A stretch of 64,000 bases of DNA from Castellaniella sp. (GTDB lineage: Bacteria > Pseudomonadota > Gammaproteobacteria > Burkholderiales > Burkholderiaceae_B): contig NZ_JAUCCU010000001.1 in assembly GCF_034675845.1 (NCBI RefSeq), positions 372,001 to 436,000 of the forward strand, in the 5' to 3' direction. This document shows, piece after piece, positions 1-9,600 of the stretch. Position numbers and translations under genes: made by a program. Position 1 is the stretch's first letter. Each line of letters opens with the position of its first letter. The notes beneath the pieces were generated by a model. It made no database searches. It worked only from the letters and a program-made list of their open reading frames with translations, and was not told the origin of the DNA.

Positions 1-974
1 TTCTGCATGCTGGTATTCAGAACGTTGCGCAGATTGGCGGTTGCCGCAACATCCCCTTGGGAAGGAGCATTCAGGGCCGCGATCAAATTATCGAAGGTCT
101 GAAACATATTGGCATTCTGGGTCTTCAGGGGATCGACCTGAAACGTATCGCCAGCGGCTGGCGTGCCTGAGAACTGAACCTTGGTGCCATTGCCCAGATC
201 GACTTCCGTAGCGCCTGCAAGCAGATTTTGTCCAGCATTTGTTGTGCTGGTGCCTGTGCTGTTATCCGTGATTGTGACATCAAAGGTAGTCGCAGAAGTA
301 AATGTCAGATCAAAGGAATAACGCGCATCAGCGTTCTGCGCCCGATCCGCGATATAAGGCCCACCCAGCACAACTGTGCCCGTATTGGTACCGGCTGCCG
401 ACGAGGTATATGCCAAGGTGCCAGGCTGGGAACGCTGGAAAATGTCCGTCCCCACATCGCTACCCGCAATCTGGCGGGTGGCGTCGGCCTGGATCTGACG
501 CTGCAAACTATCGCCGTGATAGGTGCCATCATCCCCAAAAGCAGGCTGCGACCCCTGCGAACCAGAAAATAGATATTGCCCATTACCGTCCCGCGTATTG
601 GCAATGCCGATGGCAGTATTGCGCGCATTCTGCAACACATTGGCCAAAGTCTGACGATCAGCGTCCGACAGGGTGCCGTTACCCGCCTGCACCAGGCGCG
701 TCTGCACATCCTGCAGTAACAGAGTCAGGGTGTTCAGGGCGTCTTCCTCGGTCGCCAGATTGCGGGTGGCGACCGAGCGATTATCCGCATAACGCAGGTT
801 TTGCGACTGCGCCTGGGACAGATTGATGGCCTGGGCCGCCGCCAGCGGATCATCTGCGGGAGTGACCATACGCTGACCCGAGCCGATCTGCTGATAGAGA
901 TGCATCAGGTCGGACTGCTGGGCATTGATGGTGTTCAGACCCGTCTGAAACATGAGGCTGGAGCTGATGCGCAT
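1..974 (-). CDS. flgL: Flagellar hook-filament junction protein FlgL (3' part missing)
   Basis: The reading frame starts at an ATG at 974 behind an AAAGGAAA ribosome site and stays open to the left edge, so only about the first 324 codons are present. The N-terminus (MRISSSLMFQ, then a heptad-rich helix with LNTINAQQSDL) and the flagellin-like stretch around LVQAGNGTLSD fit FlgL/HAP3, which links the hook-side FlgK ring to the filament and is exported by the flagellar type III system. It lies 26 bp downstream of flgK in the same orientation, the usual flgKL pair, and probably shares the sigma-28 promoter in front of flgK. Confidence 0.93.
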   Translation of the reverse strand, partial: MRISSSLMFQTGLNTINAQQSDLMHLYQQIGSGQRMVTPADDPLAAAQAINLSQAQSQNLRYADNRSVATRNLATEEDALNTLTLLLQDVQTRLVQAGNGTLSDADRQTLANVLQNARNTAIGIANTRDGNGQYLFSGSQGSQPAFGDDGTYHGDSLQRQIQADATRQIAGSDVGTDIFQRSQPGTLAYTSSAAGTNTGTVVLGGPYIADRAQNADARYSFDLTFTSATTFDVTITDNSTGTSTTNAGQNLLAGATEVDLGNGTKVQFSGTPAAGDTFQVDPLKTQNANMFQTFDNLIAALNAPSQGDVAATANLRNVLNTSMQ

Positions 975-1000
975 AATGGTTTCCTTTAAGACGGGGTGAA

Positions 1001-2977
1001 TCAGCTGCGCAAAGACAGCAAGGTATCAAACAGGGTGGACGCCGTATCGATCAGACGCGCGGCGGCGCGGTATTGCTCCTGGAAACGCTGAATATTGATG
1101 TATTCCTCGTCCAGATTGACCCCGGACACCGCCTGCTGAGCAGAATAGTTTTGTTGAATCAGACTTTCTTGAGCCTTTTGGGCCGTGCCGTTGGACTGGG
1201 TCTTGACCGCCACCCCGTTGACCAACTGAGAATAGGCCTCGTTCAGGTCCATGGTGCCTGTCGTGCTGCCAGGCAGTCCCCCCAGGGTCTTGGTTGAACG
1301 CAGTTGAGCCAGCTTCAAGGCGTTGTCGCCGTTGGCGGAACCTGCCGGGGCATTGTCGGCGGCATTCCAGCCAGCAGCAGCAAACTTGGACGGATCAGTC
1401 AAGGCCATGTCCAGTTCGCCTGCGGCGGCACGCGTGGGCTGGATCAACCAGGTGTTGCCATTGCCTGGGGCCATGCCTGCCGTGTCGATTTCGACGCCAT
1501 CAAAGGTGGCTTTGCCATTCTGAGGAATCGTACCCAATACAGTCCCTTCGGGAATCCGGGTGACACTGTAGGTGCTGCTGGCTGTGTCGAATTTCAGCTG
1601 ATAATCCTGGTTGGTGACCTTGGAGATATCCTGAATGGAGGCCACCGGATTGCCTGCACCCGCCACATTTTTTTCGTCGCCAATGACTTTGGCCAAGGGG
1701 GGGCTGGACAGTTGAACATCCCATGAATCGTCGGCGGCAGACGCGACACCTGTGAAATCAAAGTTGACGCCATCAAAGGTGCCTGTCGGCCCCGCAAAGG
1801 TCGTCGTCCCGCCCGCCGCACCCGCCTCAGGTTGCTTCGATACCGTGTAGTTTGTCCCATCGTAGGTCACGGTATAGGCCTGATTGGGTACCCGCGTAGG
1901 ATCAGTGACAGACAGCGTGGGTACACCGGTGCCGGCATTACCCGCCGCAGCCTGCGCCCTGGCACCGGTCACACCATTATTATTGGTGAAAAAATACCCG
2001 CCCTTTTCGCCAGATGGGTCATAGCCCTGCATATGCTGGGCATTGATCGTCATGGAAATACCCAGCGCGATGCGCCCCAGATCATTCTGAGTAACATCCA
2101 GCACATCCGAGCGGAAGGTCAGCAGCCCGCCCAGTTTGCCGCCGGTCAGGTACTTGTCCGGCATTTCGACCAGCAGAGGCGTACCGCCGCCGCCCGGCAC
2201 GGTGTAGTTGACCACAGTCCGGCTGGGATCAGCCGCCGACGGACGTGCCTGCAGGTGATAGACCGTATCCCCGCCCAGCACTGTCTGGCCATTGCCGATG
2301 GTGATATTGAAGCGGCCGTCTTGTTCGTAAACCTGCACATCCACCAACTGGCCGAGTTCGGCGGCTAGTTGATCTCGTTGATCCAACAAATCGTTGGGCG
2401 GCTGGCCGGGATTGGTGGCCTGCGCCGTGGTGATCTGGCGGTTCATGTCCAGAATGCGATCCAGGTAGCTGTTGACCTGGGTGACCGTGGTGGTGATCTG
2501 GGTATTGACGTTTTTGCGCTGATCGTCCAGAAACGCATTGGCATCGCGCACCTGGGTGGCCAGGCTGTTGGCGCGGCCCAGCAATTCCTGGCGGCCCGCC
2601 ACATCGGCAGGGGCGGTGGCTACGGCTTCCAGGGCGTTGAAAAACTGCTGAATATTGGGCGAAATCCCCACAGTGCGATCAGCGAACAGGTTATTGACCT
2701 GCGCGACTTGATCACCGTAGGTCTTGAGCGCCGCACCCTTGGTGATGGAGCCAGTCAGCTGGGTATACAGGAAATTGTCATATGAGCGCATGACGCTGAC
2801 CGCCTGCACCCCACGCCCGATCCAGCCCGCAGAAGTGGGGGTAGCACCAGCAGTCTGAGACAACACGGTCTGGCGATTGAAACCGGCAGTGGCCGCGTTA
2901 TTGATGTTGTGTCCAGCCGTGGCCAGTCGATTTTGGGCGACCAGCAGGCCTGCCTTGCCCAGATTTGCCAAATTCAT
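1001..2977 (-). CDS. flgK: Flagellar hook-associated protein 1 FlgK
   Basis: FlgK (HAP1) sits between hook and filament. I start at the ATG at 2977 (MNLANLGKAGLL), which has AGGA nine bases upstream; a TTG three codons earlier is less likely. The N-terminal rod/hook motif (NINNAATAGFNRQ) and the C-terminal helix (VNLDEEYINIQRFQEQYRAA) are both intact. At 658 residues it is roughly 100 longer than enterobacterial FlgK (about 550). The extra length lies in the middle (roughly residues 350-520), where two stretches resemble each other (SVTDPTRVPNQAYTVTYDG and ISKVTNQDYQLKFDT), suggesting duplicated surface-exposed domains. Confidence 0.95.
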   Translation of the reverse strand: MNLANLGKAGLLVAQNRLATAGHNINNAATAGFNRQTVLSQTAGATPTSAGWIGRGVQAVSVMRSYDNFLYTQLTGSITKGAALKTYGDQVAQVNNLFADRTVGISPNIQQFFNALEAVATAPADVAGRQELLGRANSLATQVRDANAFLDDQRKNVNTQITTTVTQVNSYLDRILDMNRQITTAQATNPGQPPNDLLDQRDQLAAELGQLVDVQVYEQDGRFNITIGNGQTVLGGDTVYHLQARPSAADPSRTVVNYTVPGGGGTPLLVEMPDKYLTGGKLGGLLTFRSDVLDVTQNDLGRIALGISMTINAQHMQGYDPSGEKGGYFFTNNNGVTGARAQAAAGNAGTGVPTLSVTDPTRVPNQAYTVTYDGTNYTVSKQPEAGAAGGTTTFAGPTGTFDGVNFDFTGVASAADDSWDVQLSSPPLAKVIGDEKNVAGAGNPVASIQDISKVTNQDYQLKFDTASSTYSVTRIPEGTVLGTIPQNGKATFDGVEIDTAGMAPGNGNTWLIQPTRAAAGELDMALTDPSKFAAAGWNAADNAPAGSANGDNALKLAQLRSTKTLGGLPGSTTGTMDLNEAYSQLVNGVAVKTQSNGTAQKAQESLIQQNYSAQQAVSGVNLDEEYINIQRFQEQYRAAARLIDTASTLFDTLLSLRS

Positions 2978-3041
2978 ATGCTGCAATCCTGTGGGTTGAT
3001 GGAATGCCGGATCGACACCCCAGGAACATTTTACTTCCAGG

Positions 3042-3068
3042 ATTACGGCAGATCAGGCTGAAAATTTA
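3042..3068 (-). promoter_or_regulatory. Sigma-28 (FliA) promoter for flgKL
   Basis: On the minus strand TAAA (3065-3068) is followed by exactly 15 bases and GCCGTAAT (3042-3049), close to the sigma-28 consensus TAAA-N15-GCCGATAA. It lies about 65 bp before the flgK start, and the same GCCGTAA core with the same spacing precedes flgM (11528-11554). The remainder of the 2978-3219 gap shows no gene. Confidence 0.65.
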
Positions 3069-3219
3069 GAGTAGGCCACACCGCCAGGCAAATGAGGCTG
3101 TGCGCGCGTCGCCCAGAAGCACCTGCATGCCCAGCACTGCTTTCAGTCGGCGCAGAGACAAGCCCCCCACCCCCGCCAGCGATTGACCTGCTTGACTGAT
3201 TCGCCTGTTCATCAACGCG

Positions 3220-4182
3220 TCAACGGGCGTTGAAATAACCCATGATGCTGATCAGCTTGTCGGCATAGGAAGGGTCGGTGGCGTAGCCGGCGGCCTGAAC
3301 CTTGCGGGCAGCGTCCTCGGCACTGCGGGCGGTCAGCACGGCGCTATAGCGTTCATTCTGGCCCAGCAGATCCGCATAATCTGCAAAAGAATCCGCATAA
3401 GAATCATACGCGCGGAAGGTCTGCTGCATTTTTTTTGGCTGACCATCGATATATTCAGTCGTCATGACCCGCACAACATCGCCCTGCCAGCGGCTACCCG
3501 CCTTGATGCCGAACAGATTATGACTGCTGCGGCCATCAGGGTGCAGGATTTCGCGCTGCCCCCAACCGGATTCCAGCGCCGCCTGACTGAGGATCAACTT
3601 GGCGGGAATGCCGCTTTCGCGGGCGGCCACATCGGCAGCCACCGCCATCTGATCCACAAAGCTGCGGATGTGATCGGGTGCCCCTTGAATGGCACCGCGT
3701 ACTTTCTGGCCCAGGTCCTTACGGCCCAGGAAGTCAATCAGCGCGCTGATGGACCCTGCTGCCTGGTCTTGGCCGATACGCGACTGCAGCCACGGCAGAC
3801 GGGAACGGGCGGCCTCGGGGGGATTGGCCAGCGGATCGACGGGCTTATTCAGCACCCCACCCTGCATCTGCGCCATCAAGGCGTCTGCCAAGCCGATGCC
3901 AGGGTTGGCCAGCGCCAGGGACATCTGCTCGTCCGACATGCTCTGCATCATGCGCGAAGTCTGCGAATCCAGCAACGACGGCATCTGGTTTGACGTCTGG
4001 CGGGCCTGCTTCATCAAGAGCTGAATGAACATGGCCTCGAACTGCTGCGCCACCTGACGCTGCTGATCCTGAGACTGGGGGTTCGCCTGGACGCCACGTT
4101 TCAGCGTATTCAGATGATTGAAGTCCAGCGCCGACGGCGCGGCATCCATCTGCGGAAGCGGGGTGTGCGAGACAAACGTCAT
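3220..4182 (-). CDS. flgJ: Flagellar rod-cap protein and peptidoglycan hydrolase FlgJ
   Basis: Two-domain FlgJ, 320 residues. The N-terminal rod-binding part (about 40-110, with QQFEAMFIQLLMKQAR) helps rod assembly. The C-terminal glucosaminidase-fold part (about 165-320, with LILSQAALESGWGQRE, HNLFGIKAG and DPSYADKLISIM) cuts peptidoglycan in the periplasm so the rod can pass. The Glu in ALESGWG is the expected catalytic residue. The ATG at 4182 follows a GGAGGT site that overlaps the end of flgI, so the two are probably translationally coupled. Confidence 0.96.
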   Translation of the reverse strand: MTFVSHTPLPQMDAAPSALDFNHLNTLKRGVQANPQSQDQQRQVAQQFEAMFIQLLMKQARQTSNQMPSLLDSQTSRMMQSMSDEQMSLALANPGIGLADALMAQMQGGVLNKPVDPLANPPEAARSRLPWLQSRIGQDQAAGSISALIDFLGRKDLGQKVRGAIQGAPDHIRSFVDQMAVAADVAARESGIPAKLILSQAALESGWGQREILHPDGRSSHNLFGIKAGSRWQGDVVRVMTTEYIDGQPKKMQQTFRAYDSYADSFADYADLLGQNERYSAVLTARSAEDAARKVQAAGYATDPSYADKLISIMGYFNAR

Positions 4183-4185
4183 GGC

Positions 4186-5301
4186 TTAAATGACCTCCAG
4201 ATCGGCACGCAAAGCACCCGCGCTTTTCAGGTTTTGCAGAATCGACAGCAGATCCTGCGGTGTGGCCCCCAATGAATTCAGGGCGCGCACCACATCGGCC
4301 AGATTCGCGCTGGTGGCGACATGCTTGACGCTGCCATTATCACTGCGCAGCTGAATATCGGTATTGTTGGTGACCACGGTCTCGCCGCCCCCAAAAGGCG
4401 TATTGGGCTGGCTGACCTGCTGCTGCGGACTGATGGTGACGGACAGATTGCCATAGGCAATCGCGGCCTCGTCAATGATCACGGTGCGATTCATGACCAC
4501 CGACCCCGTCCGCGCATTGATGACCACCCGGGCACGAGCAGGCGGCAGGCTGACTTGCAGGTTTTCGACTTGCGACAAAAATGCCAGTTGGGATTTGGGG
4601 TCCATCGGAACCTGCAACTGGATAGAGCGGCTATTCAGAGCCGTAGCGGTATTCGCCCCGAAACGACGGTTCAAAGCCGCCACCACGTTCTGTGCCACCG
4701 CGAAGTCGCTGGTGCTGAGTTCCAGTTGCACCATACCGTCCTGGACATAGGTAGTGGGCACGCCGCGCTCGACAATCGCACCCTCGGGGATGATGCCGCC
4801 ATTGAGCTGATTGACCTGCACGCTGGCCCCGCCTTGCGAGGCTCCTGCCCCGCCCACTAACAGATTGCCCTGTGCCAGGGCATAGACCTGGCCATTGGCC
4901 CCCTTCATGGGCGTCATCAATAGGGTGCCGCCACGCAGGCTTTTGGCATTGCCCATGGAGGACACCACCACATCCAGAGTCTGGCCTGGCTGGGCAAAGG
5001 CGGGCAGGCGCGTCGTCACCATGACAGCGGCGACATTCTTAACCTGCATATTGGTGCCCTGGGGCACGGTCACACCCAACTGGGACAGCATATTGGTCAG
5101 GCTTTGCTGGGTGAATGGCGTCTGGCGCACCTGATCGCCGCTGCCGTCCAGCCCCACCACCAAGCCATAACCGATCAATTGATTTTCCCGCACCCCGGTA
5201 AAGGACGCCAGATCCTTGATGCGCTCGGCCTGAGCCACTGCGGTGGTGGACAGCAACCCCAGAGCGATCATTAACTGTGCAAGGATGACACGCATGGACA
5301 T
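4186..5301 (-). CDS. flgI: Flagellar P-ring protein FlgI
   Basis: Periplasmic P-ring subunit around the rod in the peptidoglycan layer. A signal peptide is visible at the N-terminus (VILAQLMIALGLLSTTAVAQA, cleavage near AQA-E), followed by the conserved start of the mature protein (ERIKDLASFTGVRENQLIGY). The length of 371 residues is normal. It lies between flgH (10 bp upstream) and flgJ (3 bp downstream). Two Met codons are close together (5301 and 5295); I used the first. Confidence 0.97.
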   Translation of the reverse strand: MSMRVILAQLMIALGLLSTTAVAQAERIKDLASFTGVRENQLIGYGLVVGLDGSGDQVRQTPFTQQSLTNMLSQLGVTVPQGTNMQVKNVAAVMVTTRLPAFAQPGQTLDVVVSSMGNAKSLRGGTLLMTPMKGANGQVYALAQGNLLVGGAGASQGGASVQVNQLNGGIIPEGAIVERGVPTTYVQDGMVQLELSTSDFAVAQNVVAALNRRFGANTATALNSRSIQLQVPMDPKSQLAFLSQVENLQVSLPPARARVVINARTGSVVMNRTVIIDEAAIAYGNLSVTISPQQQVSQPNTPFGGGETVVTNNTDIQLRSDNGSVKHVATSANLADVVRALNSLGATPQDLLSILQNLKSAGALRADLEVI

Positions 5302-5311
5302 AGGATAAAAC

Positions 5312-6010
5312 TCAGAAGGGGGCGATATTCAGGAAGAACCGCTGCAGCCAGCCCATGGTCTGGACTTCGTCCATCACACCCTTGCTACGGTATTCGATGC
5401 GGGCATCGGCCACCTGGGTTGATGGCACCGTATTGCTGCCCGTGATGGATCGCGGGTCCACCACACCGGAAAACCGCACGTACTCGCTGCCGCGATTGAT
5501 GGCGATCTGTTTTTCACCCGCAATCTGCAGGTTGCCATTGGGCAGCACACCCACCACTGTCGTGGTCAAAGTGCCGCTGAATACATTGGTGGCGCTGCTG
5601 GAACCCTTGCCCTGGGACGCATTGCCACCGCTGGCCTCGAAGTTCTGTTTGGGCCCCAGGTTGGTGGGCAGGACGGCGGGGGCCAGGGTGATCCCCATGC
5701 TGGCGCTGCTGCTGCGATCCGTGCTGGTATCCACGCTTTTTGCCGCATTGGTTTTTTCCTGGATGACAATGGTGACGATATCCCCCACATTGCGCGGACG
5801 ACGGTCCTCGAACAGGGGATAATTGCCATATGCCGTCGGCTGGTAAATAGAACCATTGGCGACCGCCGACGGGGGCAGCGGGGTGGGCGGCGCTGCAGTC
5901 AGCGGCCCCGTCACGACGGGTTCGGGCGGCACCAGGGCGCACCCGGACAACAACAGGGTGGCCAACGCCACCCAAGATCCGACAATTCGACGCAAGCCCT
6001 TCATGGACAT
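5312..6010 (-). CDS. flgH: Flagellar L-ring lipoprotein FlgH
   Basis: Outer-membrane L-ring subunit of the basal body, 232 residues. A lipoprotein signal is clear: a basic start (MKGLRRIVG), a hydrophobic stretch and the lipobox LLSGC near residue 23, so the mature protein would be lipidated at Cys. The conserved body (RPRNVGDIVTIVIQE; SEYVRFSGVVDPRSI) is intact. The first ATG (6010) lies directly on an AGG; the second, two codons in at 6004, is better spaced from CAGGA and may be the real start. It follows flgG by 5 bp. Confidence 0.96.
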   Translation of the reverse strand: MSMKGLRRIVGSWVALATLLLSGCALVPPEPVVTGPLTAAPPTPLPPSAVANGSIYQPTAYGNYPLFEDRRPRNVGDIVTIVIQEKTNAAKSVDTSTDRSSSASMGITLAPAVLPTNLGPKQNFEASGGNASQGKGSSSATNVFSGTLTTTVVGVLPNGNLQIAGEKQIAINRGSEYVRFSGVVDPRSITGSNTVPSTQVADARIEYRSKGVMDEVQTMGWLQRFFLNIAPF

Positions 6011-6015
6011 CCTGA

Positions 6016-6801
6016 TTACAGCTGGGTCAGACGGGCCAGCATCTGGTCGGAGGTCTGCACCGCCTTGCTGTTCATTTCGAAGGCGCGCTGGGTCGTAATC
6101 ATATTGACCAGTTCCTCCGCCACGTTGACGTTGGAGGTTTCGACGTAGTTCTGCACCAGTGTGCCGGCACCATCCAGGCCAGGCTGCAGCACGTTGGCCT
6201 GCCCGGAGGCATCGGTTTCCGCGTACAGGTTTTCGCCCATGCTTTGCAAGCCGGTGGGATTGATGAAGGTAGAGAGCTGCAGTTGGCCGATTTCAACATT
6301 GGTGCCAATGGCCCCCGGTTGGGTCACTGATACCGTGCCATCGCGAGCAATGGAAATCGACAAGGCATTGTCCGGGATATTGATGCCTGGCTGAATGGGA
6401 TAGCCGCCTGCCGTCACCAGCATGCCGTTCTGATCGCGCTGCATACTGCCGTCGCGGGTATAGGCAAAAGTCCCGTCGGGCAGTTCCACCTGCAAAAAGC
6501 CATTACCCTGGATGGCGGCATCCAGTGAATTGCCGGTTTCCTTGACGTTGCCCTGGGTGTGGATGCGTTCGGTGGCGACCACGCGGGCTCCGGTGCCCAA
6601 CTGCAGACCCGAAGGCAACTGATTGGCCGCCCCCACCGTGGCACCCGGCTGGCGCATAGTCTGATACATCAGGTCTTCAAACACTGCGCGGCTGCGTTTG
6701 AAGCCTGTGGTATTGACGTTGGCCAGGTTATTGGAAATCACGTCCATGCCGGTTTGCTGGGTTTCCAGGCCGGTCTTGGCGATCCACAGGGAACGTATCA
6801 T
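6016..6801 (-). CDS. flgG: Flagellar distal rod protein FlgG
   Basis: Distal rod subunit, 261 residues, with the N-terminal rod motif (MDVISNNLANVNTTGFKRSR) and the C-terminal flg domain (ETSNVNVAEELVNMITTQRA). The ATG at 6801 has AGGA about 11 bases upstream. It is the standard neighbour of flgF and flgH; length and domain order match enterobacterial FlgG (260 residues). Confidence 0.97.
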   Translation of the reverse strand: MIRSLWIAKTGLETQQTGMDVISNNLANVNTTGFKRSRAVFEDLMYQTMRQPGATVGAANQLPSGLQLGTGARVVATERIHTQGNVKETGNSLDAAIQGNGFLQVELPDGTFAYTRDGSMQRDQNGMLVTAGGYPIQPGINIPDNALSISIARDGTVSVTQPGAIGTNVEIGQLQLSTFINPTGLQSMGENLYAETDASGQANVLQPGLDGAGTLVQNYVETSNVNVAEELVNMITTQRAFEMNSKAVQTSDQMLARLTQL

Positions 6802-6832
6802 GAGGAAGAATCCTGTTCAGAAGACAGCGGCA

Positions 6833-7582
6833 TCAACCCGCTGCCGATAGAATCGAATTGCCGCGTTCGGCATTGGTGCTGGCGTTTCTGATTACCTGCA
6901 TCTGCATCTCGAACTGACGGGCATTGGAAATCATGGCCACCATGGCCTCGGCGGGATTGACATTGCTTTTCTCGACAAAGCCGGGGGCAATGCGTACGGC
7001 CTCATCGGGCTGGGTTGGCTGGCCGCCAGCCACCCGGAACAGGCCGTCATCGCCGCGCAGCAGCTGATCCCTGGGCGGGTTGACCAATTTAAGCTGGCCC
7101 AGCAGCTGGATATCGCGCGGATTGTCGCCCGCGCCCAAGGCGCTGATCTGGCCATCCGTGGCAAAGGTGATGCTGCCGCGCTCGGGGATTTCGATGGGGC
7201 CGCCGTCGTTGGACAGCACCGGGAAACCGGTTTGCGTAACCAACTGATTGTTTTCGTTAACCCCGAATTCGCCAGCCCGGGTATAGGCCTCGCCATCGGG
7301 GGTCTGCACGGCAAACCAGCCGTCACCGGCAATGGCTGCATCCAGAGCATGGCCGGTGTCGACCATGGCCCCCTGCCCGAATTGGCTGCCGGGGGTGGAT
7401 GCCAGCGTGCTGACGCGGGTGGGCAGTTCGCCCGCCTGCGGCACCACCGGCACCGATCGATACATGGCCAGCTGCGCCCGAAACCCTGTCGTGGACACAT
7501 TGGCCATGTTGTTGGAAATGACCGACTGTTGTTCCAGGATGCGGGCGGCGCCGTTGGACGCCGTGTACAGGATGCGATCCAT
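6833..7582 (-). CDS. flgF: Flagellar proximal rod protein FlgF
   Basis: Rod protein of 249 residues with the rod motif (QSVISNNMANVSTTGFRAQL) near the N-terminus and NVNPAEAMVAMISNARQFEM near the C-terminus. It resembles FlgG but is shorter and lies in the usual flgE-flgF-flgG order. There is no strong ribosome site at 7582; the start 15 bp after flgE suggests coupling. Confidence 0.96.
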   Translation of the reverse strand: MDRILYTASNGAARILEQQSVISNNMANVSTTGFRAQLAMYRSVPVVPQAGELPTRVSTLASTPGSQFGQGAMVDTGHALDAAIAGDGWFAVQTPDGEAYTRAGEFGVNENNQLVTQTGFPVLSNDGGPIEIPERGSITFATDGQISALGAGDNPRDIQLLGQLKLVNPPRDQLLRGDDGLFRVAGGQPTQPDEAVRIAPGFVEKSNVNPAEAMVAMISNARQFEMQMQVIRNASTNAERGNSILSAAG

Positions 7583-7597
7583 CTGTGATCAGCCCGG

Positions 7598-8839
7598 TTA
7601 ACGCATGGAGATCAGCGTCTGCATGATCTGATCCTGCGTCTTGATGGTCTGGGCATTGGCCTGGTAGGTGCGCTGGGCGATGATCATATTGACTAGCTCT
7701 TGCGACATGTCGACGTTGGATTCTTCGACTGCCTGGCCTTTTAGAGTAGCCATGCCGTTGCTGCCCGGAGTACCTGCAACCGGCTGACCCGACGCGGCGG
7801 TTTCCGCCCAGGCATTGCCCCCTACAGGCTGTAAGCCCTGCAGATTATTAAAGTTGGCCAGCGCTACAAACCCCATGGTTTGTTTGGCACCGTTGGTGTA
7901 ATTGGCCACCACGGAGCCATCTGCATCGATCGACATGCTGGCGTACTGGCCGGTAGCATAGCCGTCTTGGGTGAATTTTGTATCGTAATTGCCGGCAAAC
8001 TGTGTCGACTTATCGAAGCTGATGGTATAGGTCAGAGCGTTAGCCCCCCCCACACCCGTCGCACCGGACGGGATGGTAAAGGATGTCGGCGCAGTCGGTG
8101 CAGTCAGCCGACCATCCCCATCAAAAGTCATGGTTATACTGGCAGGTGCGGGCGATTGGGTGGAGCCATCCATCGCTGCAAAACGGTAGTCAACCCGCCA
8201 TGTATTATCAGCCGTTTTGGTGTAATACTGAGTCAATGTATGCGACTGCCCCAAAGAATCAAAAATATTGATCGGCGTGGCGCGGTGGTAAGTGGTGGCA
8301 TCCGCCGGATTAAAAGGGGCTGTAATCGCCGTCGCATCCACATCCAGATTGAGCTGGTTATTGATTTCGGCGGTTGATTTGGGGGCAATATTGCCAATAG
8401 GAACCGTCAAACCAATCAGCCCCCCCCCCATGGCAGGCAGCGGCGTAGGCGGGGCCGTGCTGTTATCCATGGTCACGCCATAGCCCATCAATTGCTGCCC
8501 TTGGGCATTGACAATCAAATTATTTTTATCCGCGATGAACTGCCCATTGCGGGTATACAGGGTTTCAGCCCCCGGCATCTTGACCACGAACAGGCCGTTG
8601 GCCCCATCGATGGCCATGTCGAACTGATTGCCCGTAGTGGACACCACGCCGGTGGTGAAACGCTGGTTGACAGAAGCCACCTGCACCCCCAGGCCCACGC
8701 GGGAATTGGCGTAGACGTCCGCAAAAGTGGCCGAACCAGCCTTGAAACCGACTGTACCGGAGTTGGCGATGTTGTTGCCGATAACATCCAGGTTTTGTGC
8801 GGCGGCATTCAAGCCGCTAAGACCTTGACCGAAACCCAT
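7598..8839 (-). CDS. flgE: Flagellar hook protein FlgE
   Basis: Hook subunit, 413 residues. The start is the ATG at 8839 (MGFGQGLSGLNAAAQNLDVI) with AGAGGT six bases upstream; the frame is open further 5' but without family similarity. The N-terminal rod/hook motif (GNNIANSGTVGFK) and the C-terminal SNVDMSQELVNMIIAQRTYQ are intact. Inside the gene is a run of ten G on the coding strand (8420-8429), read in frame as Gly-Gly-Gly, and a second run of eight at 8044-8051. One slipped base at either would truncate the hook protein. Confidence 0.96.
   Translation of the reverse strand: MGFGQGLSGLNAAAQNLDVIGNNIANSGTVGFKAGSATFADVYANSRVGLGVQVASVNQRFTTGVVSTTGNQFDMAIDGANGLFVVKMPGAETLYTRNGQFIADKNNLIVNAQGQQLMGYGVTMDNSTAPPTPLPAMGGGLIGLTVPIGNIAPKSTAEINNQLNLDVDATAITAPFNPADATTYHRATPINIFDSLGQSHTLTQYYTKTADNTWRVDYRFAAMDGSTQSPAPASITMTFDGDGRLTAPTAPTSFTIPSGATGVGGANALTYTISFDKSTQFAGNYDTKFTQDGYATGQYASMSIDADGSVVANYTNGAKQTMGFVALANFNNLQGLQPVGGNAWAETAASGQPVAGTPGSNGMATLKGQAVEESNVDMSQELVNMIIAQRTYQANAQTIKTQDQIMQTLISMR
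8420..8429 (-). repeat. Run of ten G (coding strand) inside flgE
   Basis: Ten consecutive C on the plus strand, i.e. ten G in the flgE coding strand (reading Met-Gly-Gly-Gly-Leu). As written the frame is intact on both sides. The run matches in length the one that breaks flhB (17910-17919) and the one in motA (28508-28517). Confidence 0.95.
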
Positions 8840-8917
8840 GAGAGACCTCTGTTGGTGCGTACTGCGTAACTGCGTTGATTGGAAACCGGGGCGGCTGATC
8901 CGCCTGCCCCGCAAAAA

Positions 8918-9589
8918 TTACATGACTTGCCGGATATCCAGCAGGGAAATTTTGCCGCCGTCCATCAGATTGAGCCTGAGGCCTTCGGCGGTGTAGGCGA
9001 TGCTGTTGATGCTGCCGGCGGTCAGGGTCTCGGCCGAGACCGGTTTGCCATCGGCATTGAAGGCATCGACCGATACGGTATAGGCACCTTCGGGCACCAC
9101 CACGCCGGCAGTGTCCTTGCCATCCCAGTTAAGCGGATAGATGCCCGCCCCCTGGGGACCCATATCGTGGGAATAGACAACCCGGCCGCTGTTATCACGA
9201 ATGGTGACGGTAGCCTTGGTGACGCCCGACATCAGATCGATGCCAAAAGGCGTGCTGGCGCCATCGGCCCCGACCTTGACGGTTTCGCCCGGATAGAGAA
9301 TGTCCTTACCAATCAGGCCCGCAGCCTGCAGAGATTGAGACATATCCATCTGACCGGTGAGCGCCAGCAGGGTGTTGTTGAGCTGCGTGATGCCCTGGAC
9401 CGTGGACAACTGGGCAATCTGCGAGGTGACCTCGGCGTTGTCCATGGGATTGAGGGGGTCCTGGTTTTGCAACTGGGTGACCAGCAAGGTCAGAAAGCGA
9501 TCCTGGGTATCGCCCAGCAGGGATTTGGTCTGGGCACCAAGTGCGGCACCTGCGGCACCGGCCCCATAGACTTCGTTGACGGCTGTCAT
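8918..9589 (-). CDS. flgD: Flagellar hook-cap scaffold protein FlgD
   Basis: Hook-cap protein needed for polymerisation of FlgE, 223 residues. The conserved N-terminal export/cap region is clear (FLTLLVTQLQNQDPLNPMDN, then AEVTSQIAQLSTVQGI), followed by FlgD tudor/Ig-like domains (about 85-220, with WDGKDTAGVVVPEGAYTVSV). The ATG at 9589 follows AAGGAA. It stands between flgC and flgE as usual. Confidence 0.97.
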   Translation of the reverse strand: MTAVNEVYGAGAAGAALGAQTKSLLGDTQDRFLTLLVTQLQNQDPLNPMDNAEVTSQIAQLSTVQGITQLNNTLLALTGQMDMSQSLQAAGLIGKDILYPGETVKVGADGASTPFGIDLMSGVTKATVTIRDNSGRVVYSHDMGPQGAGIYPLNWDGKDTAGVVVPEGAYTVSVDAFNADGKPVSAETLTAGSINSIAYTAEGLRLNLMDGGKISLLDIRQVM

Positions 9590-9600
9590 GGCTGGATTCC

